From contig JAJEKV010000041.1 of the NCBI GenBank assembly GCA_021234155.1, forward strand, positions 11,728,689 to 11,792,688: DNA of 64,000 bases, written 5' to 3'. Shown piece after piece: positions 9,170 through 19,689 of this stretch. Numbering within the stretch: the first letter of the stretch is position 1; the number at the start of each line of letters is the position of its first letter. Position numbers and translations under genes: made by a program. This stretch comes from Isoetes taiwanensis (taxonomy: Eukaryota > Streptophyta > Lycopodiopsida > Isoetales > Isoetaceae). The notes beneath the pieces are model-generated. The model was given only the letters and a program-made list of their open reading frames with translations, did not search any database and was not told the origin of the DNA.

Positions 9170-12100
9170 CAACTTATAATGACTCTGGGATACCTCTAGG
9201 TGAAGTGCATCATCAATTCTAGCAGCTATGACACTAGAAAATTTATAGTAGTGGGTTTGATGAATGAATTAACTAGATGAATGCAAATTGAGTCACTAAT
9301 ATTTCTTTTTGTCTTTTCAAATACTTTTAGATTATAGGTTGCTAGACTATGTTGGACTTGTACTGAAGCTTTTTGTGCATGGGAGACCTTGCTTTAGCTT
9401 TTGATTGGTAGATATGATGGCTGAGAAGACATTGCAAGCTATGTTTATGATGCTTGAGTGGATTAAAAGCTATATAGGTTGTTAAACCTTCTTACTCCAT
9501 TAAACTAATACTTCAGAGGTTTTATCTTAACAGATGGATTACACATTCTGCTTTAGTTAGATACCTTATCAATGCAAAATGCACGAATAAGTCTTACCAA
9601 GCTCGGATTTAATAAGAATGAACATCATACTGGGTTTTGCAGCAAGCTCTATTCTCTTGAGCACAGGGCTTGAAATTTCTGATACAGTCAATAATTCTTC
9701 ATTTTGCTTCCAAATCTGAGGATTTTGAAAGGAAGGAAGGTATATGAATACTGAAAACATGAATCAGACAACCACCAATGGTATGCATATTACTTCTTGC
9801 GCAAAGGCCTTCGAATTTGCTCTGGTACAAATTCCCCCTGTTGTAAACTTCCATCTTCCGATCTGTTCTTGGCAAATCCATCATCAATTTCTGTCTTTTA
9901 GCTTCGAAAATGTTTTCTTGGGATATGAGAAGGTAAATCGGGACAAAAAGGCCATGATTAATCCGTCAAAACAGGCTAAAAATTCGTTTCTTGGCATCTG
10001 ACTGTTTTTAGGGTTCTTGAAAACATGAAACAATATTCCACAGGCCAAGATCGCCTGGGAATCGCCCTGGGCATAAAACCAATAGTCCACGTAGACTTAT
10101 AATTACACGTGCTATGCCCACGTGGGATACGGCCCGTTGCTTTGCCACACATGCTTCGGGTGTACCCGTGGTGGGGGAGAATTGGTTGGAAGAAATGTCT
10201 AGGCTTTTGGTGTTTGGGGAGATAGGAAAAAAATTTATTTTTTTGACCATGGGCATGGATCGCAAGAAATGGATTTTGAGGGTCAAAACAGGGTCTTTTT
10301 GCAAAATTTCAAAGTCCACATAACATATTTTTTTGTGCTCTACAAGATGGAAAAAACAATCTTTGGGAATTAAGCACTTTGACTTTTTGGTCAACAATAT
10401 GGTCCAAATTTGATGGTGGCAAAAAGGAGATGATTTGGCATTCTCATGATGACATGGCACAAATGTTGTGGTGATGTGGCAGGTGAAGTGGCAAGAACAT
10501 TTTTCTTAGTCAAAACTTTTATGAGATGAAAATGAGGTGGATGAGACGTGTGTGGTGACATGGACGAGATGTGATGATGTGACGTCTTTGTATGGTGAGG
10601 TGGACAATGGTGCATGAAAATGGCAAGTGCACTTCAAGTCTTTTGAATTCAAATCACGCTAGGCCAACTTTTGCCTTTTCAGATTTTGTTTAGGCATTAG
10701 TGCATCCGTCTCTCTCTAACTTTATCTTTAGAGAGAGAATATGATTTAGGACCTTGGAAAAGGCGATTTTGATGGAATTTTTGGCATCTTCTTGATGAAT
10801 GATGGATGAATGATAGGGTGTATGACATTTTGACTAGGAAAATATTTTGGCCAACTTTGGGATTTGGAGCATGGGAATGGCATATGAGGAATGGAAAATG
10901 GGAAGTGTGGAAGGTAGAGTCATGACAATAAGCCTTAGACAAGTATGAATCATGCCAAATAAACATGGAAATCGCCAAGTACCATTATAGCTTGAGGGGT
11001 CTTCCAAACTTTGACTTCAAGTGTTCAAGAGTATTCCATTTGCACCAAGCCTTCCTTAAAATGCCCATATGATGCTCATTCAAAAGTCCTTGCTTGGGTC
11101 TTCATGCTTGATGAATTCCAAAGGACTTCAATGCTTGAACAATATCCATAGATCCCTAGCTCATGCACAAGTGAGTGAGGTCAAACATCATCTTTACGAG
11201 ACAATGCATATCCTAAGTTCTTCTATGCTGCCAAAATGTGGCAGCATCATGCCAAACAAAAAAAGATAGGCTGGACCTCCAACCTCTCAAGCTTGACACA
11301 AAGATTTTTTGAGCTCCAACTAGTTGCCAATGTGGAGAAATAGTTGGCAACATGGGTTCTGTATGAAGAATAGAAGCAAGGTTTCAAGGAAGGCAGGCCA
11401 AAAGTGATTCAAATGATTATGGAGGCATGTGTAGAATGAACCTGCATGGTAGATGAGTATGATATTAGTACAATGAAGTTGCCATATGGGAATGTGGGGG
11501 CAACTAAGCATAAATGATTGGGAATGAATGAATAGAAGTGGCTAATATGGATTCTGGACAACTATGAGCAGATTATCATGATATGGATGCTTTGTAGGGT
11601 GAACCTGCATGAGAGATAATGTGAGTTAGAAGAATAGGCTGCTGTTATGGCAGAGATGGCAGCAGCACTCTATGAAGGCATAAATGAGATGAAAGAATTG
11701 GTATGAATGGATATGAAGCATGGAAATGAGTGTGCCAGATGCTTCTGCATGGAAACAATGAACCTTAGCACCATAAACTCGAACTTGAGACCTTGTATTT
11801 GCTGCTACCTGCATTCTCTTGGTTCTTCATGAGTTACTACAACAGCAAGTATCTCAAAATGCATGGAAATGAATTCTCAAGATAGAAGCTAACCTACTGA
11901 AAGCACTCAAAGCAAATCTTCTGCTACTAATTAACATCACTAAAGTTGATTTTTTTGCTTCTCTTTTCTATTTTTTAGTTTTCTCATGATCAGCAACTTG
12001 AATCCTAATCTAATGCACCCTACCTACTGAAATAAGTTCAACCTATTGAAATAAAGTCAATGCAACATGCTGCTGTCAATACCTCTTTAAAAGTAGAATG

Positions 12101-12220
12101 TTGATGGGGTTTGGGAGCTCTCTATCTTCAACAATAGATTTCAGCCAATAAGAATCTTTCCCTGCTACATCAATCCCTTCAAATGGGCCTTCCTATAGGC
12201 TTTCAAACTTGGCTGCACTA
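9170..12220. other. no gene recognised
   Basis: About 3 kb with many short open frames on both strands, none matching a family I know. The largest, 10008-10460 on the minus strand (150 codons), is low in codon bias and looks spurious. The segment 10430-10620 is rich in GATG/GGTG repeats, which explains its openness. It may be intergenic or decayed transposon sequence. Confidence 0.4.
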
Positions 12221-12225
12221 TCCTC

Positions 12226-12375
12226 TCTTATCTTATTTCATCTTATCTTATCTTATCTTATCTTATCTTATCTTATCTTATCTTATCTTATCTTATCTTA
12301 TCTTATCTTATCTTATCTTATCTTATCTTATCTTATCTTATCTTATCTTATCTTATCTTATCTTATCTTATCTTA
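12226..12375. repeat. TCTTA pentanucleotide microsatellite
   Basis: Perfect TCTTA units run from 12241 to 12375 (27 copies), preceded by two more units and one imperfect unit. The pentamer period gives open frames in the plus direction (repeating Ser-Tyr-Leu-Ile-Leu), which are not genes. Confidence 0.97.
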
Positions 12376-12377
12376 TT

Positions 12378-13042
12378 CCATTTCAGTACTATTTCTCCAT
12401 CTTTGAGTGTTCCTTGAAGCTTATGAGCAGCCTTGAAGGCTACTACATCCTTGGCTTTCTTAATGAGTATGGCATTTTTAGCCTCAAACCTATGCTCTTC
12501 CAATTGCATCAGCCTCACACATCTTTCTTTAAGTGCATCCTCCATCTCCAAGTTAAGTTTATATGCTAATCTCGGCAATTCTAGATCTATTGGGATAATA
12601 GACTCAATACCATAAACAAGGCTGAAAGGAGTATGCTACCATAAACAAGGCTGAAAGGAGTATGCTTGGTGGCTGCCTTGATAGTGGTCCTATCTGCCCA
12701 TAGAGCATCATGAAGCTTCACATGCTAATCTCTTTTGCAACTGCTAATGGTTTTCTTGAGAATAGACGTGAGCACTTTGTTTGTAGATTCAGCTTGACCA
12801 TTTCCTTGAGGGTAATATGATGAACTCTTTGTGTGCTTAACCTTGAAAGTAGAAAGCAAGGTAGCGATGACTTCATTCAAGAATTGGCTTCCTTTATCTC
12901 ATGCGAGTTTGAGGGGAATACCAAACCTAGCACAAATGTTCTCATGGAGGAATCTTGCAGTAGTCAAAGCATTGGCTTGTCTAAGCGGAACTGGTTCAGC
13001 CCACTTGGTGAAATAATCAGTAGCAACCATAATTGCAGTAGA
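12378..13042 (-). pseudogene. integrase relic of a Tat/Athila-like Ty3 element
   Basis: On the minus strand, from right to left, the reading frame gives STAIMVATDYFTKWAEPVPL, then DKGSQFLNEVIATLL (second catalytic Asp region), YYPQGNGQAESTNK (catalytic Glu), then the integrase tail LEMEDALKERCVRLMQLEEH ending in a segment with KDGEIVLKWNK. The wording matches non-chromodomain plant Ty3 integrases. A stop lies before DKGSQF, and a 28-bp tandem duplication at about 12609-12664 disrupts the HTPFSLVYG region. The N-terminus is cut off at the junction with the next feature. Confidence 0.8.
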
Positions 13043-13781
13043 TTTTGGTCGGGACTCATGAAAAATCTAGGCACAACCTTAAAGTTTTCCACCACCTATC
13101 ATCCTCAAACGGATGGCCAAACTGAGGTTGTGAACCGTGTTATTGAAGATATGCTCAGAGCCTATGTTGCAGAAAGGCAAAGTCAATGGGAAGAGTACCT
13201 TTACCTTCTGGAGTTTGCCTACAATAACACAATCCATTCCGTTGCTCAGAGAACTCCTTTTGAAGTAGTATGCAGATACTCCTTAGAATCCTCGATTGCA
13301 AAGCTTGGAGGAGAAGTACCCACTTCGGACGAAGCAACTGCAAACTTTACAGATATTTTACAAGAAGTAAAATCCTGAATCCAAAAAAAGCCAAGAATTA
13401 ATGGTTTCCAAACTTGCTAAGAAGCGAAGGAAAGTCGACTATAAAAAAAGTCAATGGGTTTGGATTCATCTTCCTAAGAAACGCTTACGGAAAATGGGTA
13501 ATAGGTATGTAAAACTAGCACCTAGTACTATTGTCCATTTCAAGTTGACGACAAAGTTGGTGAGAATGCTTATCGTTTACATTTATATGGAAAATGGACT
13601 AAACCTGCATCTAGTTTTTAATATGGGAATACTAAAACCCTATAAGGGAAGTGAAATTTCTCCTGAGATTTTGCAGAAGATGGAACATTCAGAACCTTTC
13701 AACATCAACGGTGATGAAGAGGTGCTTGAACCAGAGAAAATACTTACGCACCAAGATAAGGAGACTAGAACTTCCTCCTAA
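13043..13781 (+). pseudogene. integrase relic of a chromovirus-like Ty3 element
   Basis: The plus frame from the junction reads FWSGLMKNLGTTLKFSTTYH, PQTDGQTEVVNRVIEDMLRA (catalytic Glu in QTE) and LEFAYNNTIHSVAQRTPFEV up to a stop at 13376. A second frame (13401-13781) continues with VWIHLPKKRLRKMGNRYVKL and NLHLVFNMGILKPYKG, the integrase C-terminal domain, then EEVLEPEKILTHQDKE, which resembles the first strand of a chromodomain before it is lost. The first two catalytic Asp residues are absent because the copy starts inside the core. Confidence 0.8.
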
Positions 13782-13789
13782 TGAAGATA

Positions 13790-14232
13790 TCTTATGAAAT
13801 TCAAATTTCATCCACCTTTTGATGCAATATGGTATTTTAAGGTCTAATTTAAGGAATACAACTCACTCGTGGAGGAATATGAACAAACTTTGTAAGATTA
13901 ATAAGCAAAGTTAGGAGACATTTAAATTTTTGTATTTGGAATACTTTAATATTAAAATTGCAATTGCTTTATCAAAGAAATATCTAAAGATTGATATGAA
14001 TTCTTAATTATAAAGATATCAAGTCCTCTGACTGATTTGAGGCCATCTCTAACCGAAATGAGAAGAAAAACCTCTAAAGGAACTAAGGCCATTTCTAATT
14101 GAATTGAAATGAAAGTCTCTAAAGAAAAAGAAATTAAAGACCTCTAAATGAACTGATGCTATCGGAATAATCATCCTTAAAAGACTTAGGGTGCACAATT
14201 CTTCCTCGAAATTAACGCGGACGTTTGATCTC
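13790..14232 (+). other. 3' untranslated tail of the 13-kb integrase relic
   Basis: AT-rich, no open frame. It has imperfect direct repeats of a phrase like CCTCTAAA(G/T)GAACT near 14072, 14110 and 14144. It sits between the integrase tail and a polypurine tract, as expected for a retroelement 3' UTR. Confidence 0.4.
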
Positions 14233-14742
14233 GGGAGGGGAAGGATTGTTACGGCTTAATGCCGGCTCTGAAGAGCGGCTCAGACTCAACATACTTTTAA
14301 ACGGTTTATCCTATGGTACTCTAAAGTGGACTTAAAGTTAAAGGGTAAACTAAATTAATAATAGATAATTAAAATAATAAAGGCTGATAACGGGTTATAA
14401 GTCATTACAGGCTAAAACGCGATCAGAAATATTTGATCACCGGATCTGAGAACAAAAGGCCGATTTGATCCGGCCAAGGGCCAAATCCATCTATTCATAG
14501 TCGATTCTGTCCCAATCACTCCTAGTTTACCTTTTCCTAAGCTATTCACAGCCTAAAGTGATGACTTAAGAATATGCCGACATCCTCCATTATAAAAGAA
14601 CCATTAATCTTACCATGTACAATCAAGCTTTCTTGCTCCAATCCTGAATCATGCGCCCTTGTTGCTTCTGATCCTAGTTTGTATTGAGTCATAGTTGAAG
14701 AATTCTTGCATAATTGTTGAGCTAGCAAGATAAAGACCATGC
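14233..14742 (+). repeat. polypurine tract and probable start of a 3' LTR
   Basis: GGGAGGGGAAGGA at 14233-14245 is followed by TGTTACGGCTTAATGCCGGC, a TG-starting edge in the position of a 3' LTR for the integrase relic upstream. A TATAAAAG-like box lies near 14592. I do not see a convincing CA end; the end coordinate is a guess. Confidence 0.45.
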
Positions 14743-15817
14743 CATCTGAGCCCGATTGGGAGGCAAATCATCTCCTAAAGATTGGAGTATTCTTAAGGTT
14801 TTAGTTATTTGTATTTGTGAGATTATTGTTATCCTATCACTGTTGTTGCCCATGTTTTGCTCAAAGCTAGTTTCGGCCTCCCCTTCATATTTTCTTGGCC
14901 AATTCTGACAAACCAACTTCTGTGTGCATTTGAGAAGGCTGTTGCATATGTCATGATTCCTGGATCTCATATTCTAATTTGATTTTCCCTTCTTCACTTC
15001 CACCTGTCTGCAGATAGGGCATATGAAGATGCTTTGTTGGTGTCTGTGGATAGGGCAAAGTTCTTGGGTTTGTTGTGCACTGTAGCAGATGTCTCCCACT
15101 AAGATGTTAGATTCATGTGTCATCAATAGAAATATGCTACAAAATGGCCATTGTGGGCATCTCCATAAACAGAAACATGCTATAAATCTCTAAGAAGGAA
15201 GCTTATCCTCAGGATAAAAACCTCGCCCTTTTGGGTTTTCGAGGAAATCTTAAAGATAAACAACCATCTAAGAGATTTTATACACAATTGAAAAGGAAAA
15301 AAACCCTCATGCATACAGCGAATGGAAATTAATCCTTTCCTTTCAGATTGGTTTGCAATCTGTCTTGAAGATTATAAACAGAAGGATACATTCGAGTATA
15401 GTCGTCAGGACTTCATGCACACTCTATTCTACTGATATGGTACTCTAGTATGAGATTATGCACAACAAGAGCTTCTTTTATGATTTTACATTCATTTGGA
15501 AAATCCTTGCATAAACATTTCTGGTGTCGGTTCTCTGTCTTTTCTCCCCGCGCATTGGAGGCCATCTACAAAATTTTCATGGCAGGACTTGCCATTATTG
15601 TTTCCGCTGATCTGACTTTCTATGAGATGTGTTGGATTCTATTTAAATATCCTTTGGAAACTCTGTATTTCCTGTTGCATGTCTTCCTGTGCCATCACAT
15701 TCTTCTTTAGACTTCGGATAATTTTCGAATTTGGGGTTTCGAACAGAGGGGTTTCTGTCCTTTAGAAATAAGTATTTCAAATATATTCACTCGTAAGTCA
15801 TGGATAGATCAAACAAA
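14743..15817. other. no gene recognised; LINE 3'-UTR-like block at 15205-15262
   Basis: No coding region is supported. At 15205-15262 the sequence AACCTCGCCCTTTTGGGTTT then TCGAGGAAA resembles, in minus orientation, the hairpin-rich 3' UTR of the LINE family found at 29.4-29.6 and 33.7-33.8 kb. It may be a remnant of another LINE copy. Confidence 0.35.
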
Positions 15818-16260
15818 GGGAAAATGACCAAAATACCATTAGAGTTTGCCAAGGTTACCAAAATGCCACTAAACCCAGTGGTATTTTGGGAAAATTGGCA
15901 ATAACGTTTTTCCAATGATCTTAATGCAAATGTGCCCTTCAAATGAATTGTAGATTAAGCTGAGATCTTTCCAACAAGCATAAGATCATTCAATTCTAAG
16001 ACCACAATCTCAAGTTATGTGATTTTTCATTTCTCAAATTCTGAAGAACTCAAGAGCTTATAATTTGAAATTTTCATATCCAATTAAGACGATCTTATGC
16101 TTGTTGGAAAGATCTCAGCTTAATCTACAATTATTCTGAAGGGCACATTTGTATTCAGATCATTAAAAAAACGTTATTGCCACTTTTCCCAAAATACCAC
16201 TGGGCTTAGTGGCATTTTGGTAATTTTGGCAAACTTTAATGGTATTTTGGTAATTTTCCC
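15818..16260. mobile_element. Mutator-like foldback MITE (443 bp)
   Basis: The ends are GGGAAAATGACCAAAATACC and its near-complement GGTATTTTGGTAATTTTCCC. The inverted arms extend inward for roughly 180 bp (for example TTGTAGATTAAGCTGAGATC near 15949 pairs with its complement near 16110). A perfect 9-bp target duplication TCAAACAAA flanks it (15809-15817 and 16261-16269). Long arms and a 9-bp duplication point to the Mutator superfamily. No coding capacity; the arms differ by small changes, so it is not very recent. Confidence 0.88.
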
Positions 16261-16339
16261 TCAAACAAAATAGCAAACAAATACTTTATTATTTTTCTTT
16301 TTGTTTTGACTTGGAAGCTTTTGTTTACTTCCCTTGCAT

Positions 16340-17300
16340 CACAATTTTAGTGACAGTACTATATTGCAAAGACGTACATTTAGTGATAATACTATGTTGC
16401 AAAGACGTACATTTGTGTTGGAAACACTGTTTTCCCTTTGATCAGGTATGTCCCCATGTATAAGAGGATAAAGTTTGATCCAACATTTCACTGGCTACCT
16501 AATGGAAAGAAATCAAGATGGATCTCCAAACAAGATTTAGAAGGGATGCTATAGCAATTTTGATTTAGAAGGTAGCTTTTCTTCCTTAGGTATTTTACCA
16601 TTGTCACACTTTTTCCTCTCAGTTTTTTTCTAAGATTTATTCATAAGGTTTGTTACAGGCAACCATTTGTGCAAAAGCACCTCACTTCCTTTGCTTAACT
16701 GCATCGTTGACTCTTGTTCCCTCCTGTTCCATGCTCCTAAATTTTAGAGTGATGTAGAAAATCTTGTTTGATCCATCTTCTTTTTGGGTCGACCGCTATG
16801 CTTTGGATATGATATGTTCCCCGGTGCATTCTTTGGACCAATGCTCCTAAAATTTTAGAGTGATGTGGAAAAGCTTGTTTCACCCATCTTCTTTTTGGGT
16901 CGACCGCTACGCTTTGGATATGATATATTTCTCTGGATCAATGATCCAGATGCAACGATATAAGAAAGCAACGATTAAACGATTACTTCTCTTGAAAAAA
17001 AGTTCCTGGTCATATTTGAAACGACTTATATGTGATGCCAAAAGATAGATACTATTTAATTCTCCTGCTCTTCCTTTGCCAATCATGGCAGAGCAAAAAG
17101 CAAAACACGAAGATCTGCAGCTAAGAACACAATTTTCATGTGCCTGAAGCAAAACACGAAGATCTGCAGGTAACAACACAATTTTCATGTGTCTGGTTTT
17201 CATGTGCCTGCATAAACATAGGTGCTCAGACAATATATTTATGAAGACATCAGATATACAGGTGCTCAGACAATATATTTATGAAGACATCAGATATAAT
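16340..17300. repeat. cluster of four two-copy tandem duplications
   Basis: Four separate head-to-tail duplications follow one another. (1) About 37-bp units at 16348-16420, each ending TTGCAAAGACGTACATTT. (2) About 110-bp units at 16731-16940, each containing TTTTTGGGTCGACCGCTA. (3) About 53-bp units at 17096-17195, with AAAACACGAAGATCTGCAG. (4) About 42-bp units at 17219-17300, with GGTGCTCAGACAATATATTT. Copies within each pair are nearly identical. No gene is recognised between them. Confidence 0.85.
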
Positions 17301-18113
17301 GTCAATCAGTACAGTACAGTTTCGTTTCTCACCAAAACTAAAGTTGTGGCAAATATAGAACTAATGGGGTATTTCTTCATGCTTCACCTAAGCTCATGTA
17401 ACACTGCTGCTGGTCCTAGATGAGCATACAAACAATAAGAAAAAAGATAGCGCACATAGATATTTGATCAGGAATTCCTTTTTTACAGTCCCTGCAAGCA
17501 TGTTGCAACTGCAAAAAGTGGGCCTGCATAGATAATGGAACCCTATAAGCTCCCGAGATAATTGCAGACATGTTTGCACTTTGCAGGAAGTAGAATTCTC
17601 TGTAAAAGCACAATTTTGATGCATTGTAAATATAGATAGCCTTCTAGACTAACCAACACATGACACCGAGTCTGGCATGCAAAATAGCCTCTTATGTCAT
17701 CCTACTCTCACATATAGGTAAATAATATAGAGCTCAAAGGCTCCAAGGCAATTCTAGACGTTTGCACCAGCTTTGGGATGCAAGAAGGTTTAAGTTATGA
17801 TGGCATACAAAAAAGCAAGTACCCTAACATGGAGGGTTAGCATTCAATTTTGGACTCTTTGGTTCCTTATATTCAAGTGAGCTTTACAGAGGTGCCTATG
17901 CATCCATGTTTTTTGAAATATAAGCTGCACAAGAGCATCATAGGAAATCCAATTAACACCAGAGAAAATTAAATGAGTACGAATAATATACAATGCCTTT
18001 TAACAAAAATTTGTTACTTCAATCTAGAGCTTTCATCTTTGTACATAAAGTTGACATACAAAACAAAGAATCTCTAGATCTTCAAATTGAGGCGATAGAT
18101 GTTACTATTGAAA
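17301..18113. other. no coding region; downstream flank of DPH3
   Basis: AT-rich sequence 3' of the minus-strand DPH3 gene. It may include its 3' UTR near 18000-18113. Short open frames at 17394-17624 are not supported by any family match. Confidence 0.4.
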
Positions 18114-18777
18114 TCATGACGCAACAGCTACCAGTGGCATAGGAACCTGCTCTTTTTTTGTTTGAGGGGGTTCTTGAAAGTCTTCCTGCACAACCACATA
18201 TGACATAGTAATAAGCATCGTAACATTACATGACAATATGTGATGTAAACACATATATACAACGTTAGTAGATAAAGTAGTAGGGCACCATTAGGTATGT
18301 GACAAACGATACTTAAATATGCAGCCAAATTGCCCTTTGGTTTTATAATGTTAATTAAGCAGTAGAATGTGCAGCAGGTACTCACCATGTTGTATATAAC
18401 TGTGATGTAGAGGGAACAACTTGGACATCGAGCAAACTCCTCCCCATTTTTTAAATCCTCCTACAAGCAACATGGGAAGAAGCAATTCTTGTGAATGATC
18501 GTTCAGCTTATATAGCTTTGCTTAAACATGAGCACCAAACATTCTCTTACAAATTTCTCTTTGACTTGAATAAAGAGCAAACCAAAACATGCAATTTCAC
18601 CACAGATAGTGGCCATGGTTTTTTTTTTCTAGACGAGGATCTTCTACACTAAACAAAGAGCGCCAAACAACATACCGGAGTGATGAGAAAGAGATCTCCG
18701 CAAGGACAAGGATATGTATAAGCCTGCAAATCGTCGCTCCACTCCATATCCTCGATCTCCACATCATCGTAAGACAT
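18114..18777 (-). CDS. DPH3: diphthamide biosynthesis protein 3 (DPH3/KTI11-like), three exons
   Basis: Intact intron-containing host gene on the minus strand. Exons are 18777-18676 (ATG, 34 codons), 18460-18386 (25 codons) and 18185-18114 (23 codons plus TGA). All introns have GT..AG borders and lie between codons. The 82-residue product starts MSYDDVEIEDMEW, has TYPCPCGDLF with Cys24 and Cys26, and RCPSCSLYITVIYN with Cys46 and Cys49. These four cysteines bind the metal in the CSL zinc-finger fold. DPH3 is the small electron-donor protein for the first step of diphthamide synthesis on elongation factor 2 and also serves Elongator-dependent tRNA modification. The C-terminal tail (EDFQEPPQTKKEQVPMPLVA) is plant-like and variable. 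Length fits the family. The only complete host gene I can identify in the window. Confidence 0.93.
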
Positions 18778-19322
18778 CCTCTTTTTTGATCTGAGGCTCT
18801 GGTGCAAAGGCGCAATATGTAAATTTAGAGTACTTTCTAGGAGCAGGGATGTCAGCTAAGGGCGAAATCGCACTAGCAACTGTTTTTTAGTTCCTGGGCA
18901 GGGGTCTAGAGGCACAAATTTTGATATCCCATACACCTCAGCAATCTGTCGAAAAAACAACCCTCTTGGAGCTTGATAAAACACGGAGAACCAAAGGAAA
19001 AATCGCTGCTATTGCTTCGTATTTGTCTGAAATTGTTGCAAAATGCACCAAATTTTATACAAAGCCGCTCTAAATTGGACCAAAATGCATTGAACACTTT
19101 GGAATTGAACGCTTTGGAATTGGCTCCAAATCGCGGAAATTTCTTCTCAAACTGCTCAATACAGCATGAAAATCGGCCGCTGCTGTAACCCTAATCTTGA
19201 AAAAACCCTAAAACTCGAGCTGAACTAGCAGGATGTAACCCTAACTTTTAAAATCGAGCTGAGCTGGCGGGTGACGGATCTTTCCATCAAGATTTCTTAG
19301 CATACCCAAGAAATTTCACGTT
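18778..19322 (-). other. upstream flank of DPH3 (5' UTR and promoter region)
   Basis: Sequence before the DPH3 ATG on the minus strand. Repeated ACCCTAA/AACCCTAA-type phrases near 19187-19240 resemble telo-box elements common in promoters of plant translation-related genes. I see no TATA box I would defend, nor any coding region. Confidence 0.4.
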
Positions 19323-19325
19323 TTA

Positions 19326-19466
19326 GAGCCGGTTCACATGCGGTGAGGGTGCCATCACCGTCATGTAAAAAGCTCACCATTTTACATCCACCATCACCTG
19401 CCATCGCCAAATAGCACATGGCAAAACAGGCCCCCTCTCCGGCGATGGTTGCATGTGAACCCAGCC
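19326..19466. mobile_element. Tourist/PIF-like MITE (141 bp)
   Basis: It starts GAGCCGGTTCACATGC and ends GCATGTGAACCCAGCC; 12 of 16 terminal bases pair. A TTA target duplication lies on each side (19323-19325, 19467-19469), as for PIF/Harbinger MITEs. The interior is rich in CCATCACC-type repeats. Confidence 0.6.
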
Positions 19467-19543
19467 TTAGGCAGCGGGGCAGTGCGTGATAGGGAAAAAG
19501 AAATTATGATGAGGGTTAAACCTCATCTCTGTAAATGTCGGAC

Positions 19544-19645
19544 GTGGGTATGTTATAGCTAGCCTTAAATGGCAAAAAATCCACTAGACCTGGGCATGTT
19601 ATAGCCAGCCTTAAATGGCAAAAAATCCACTTGTCCACAAAAATG
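19544..19645 (+). repeat. two-copy tandem duplication (about 52 bp)
   Basis: The phrase ATGTTATAG(C)(T/C)AGCC followed by TTAAATGGCAAAAAATCCAC occurs twice, at about 19550 and 19602. A complementary GGCTATAACATG lies at 19670-19682, giving a possible hairpin. Confidence 0.75.
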
Positions 19646-19689
19646 CCGTGTTTTTTTTTTTTTGGGCGTGGCTATAACATGTCAAAGAC

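Noticed and set aside
10008-10460. 150-codon minus-strand ORF as a gene
   Set aside because: No recognisable domain and unremarkable composition; it lies in repeat-like GATG/GGTG sequence that keeps frames open by chance.
12183-12569. 128-codon ORF across the microsatellite
   Set aside because: Openness comes from the TCTTA repeat; its right part is antisense to a real integrase relic.
12833-13378. 181-codon ORF as one gene
   Set aside because: Its left part is antisense of one integrase and its right part is sense of another; a chimera, not a protein gene.
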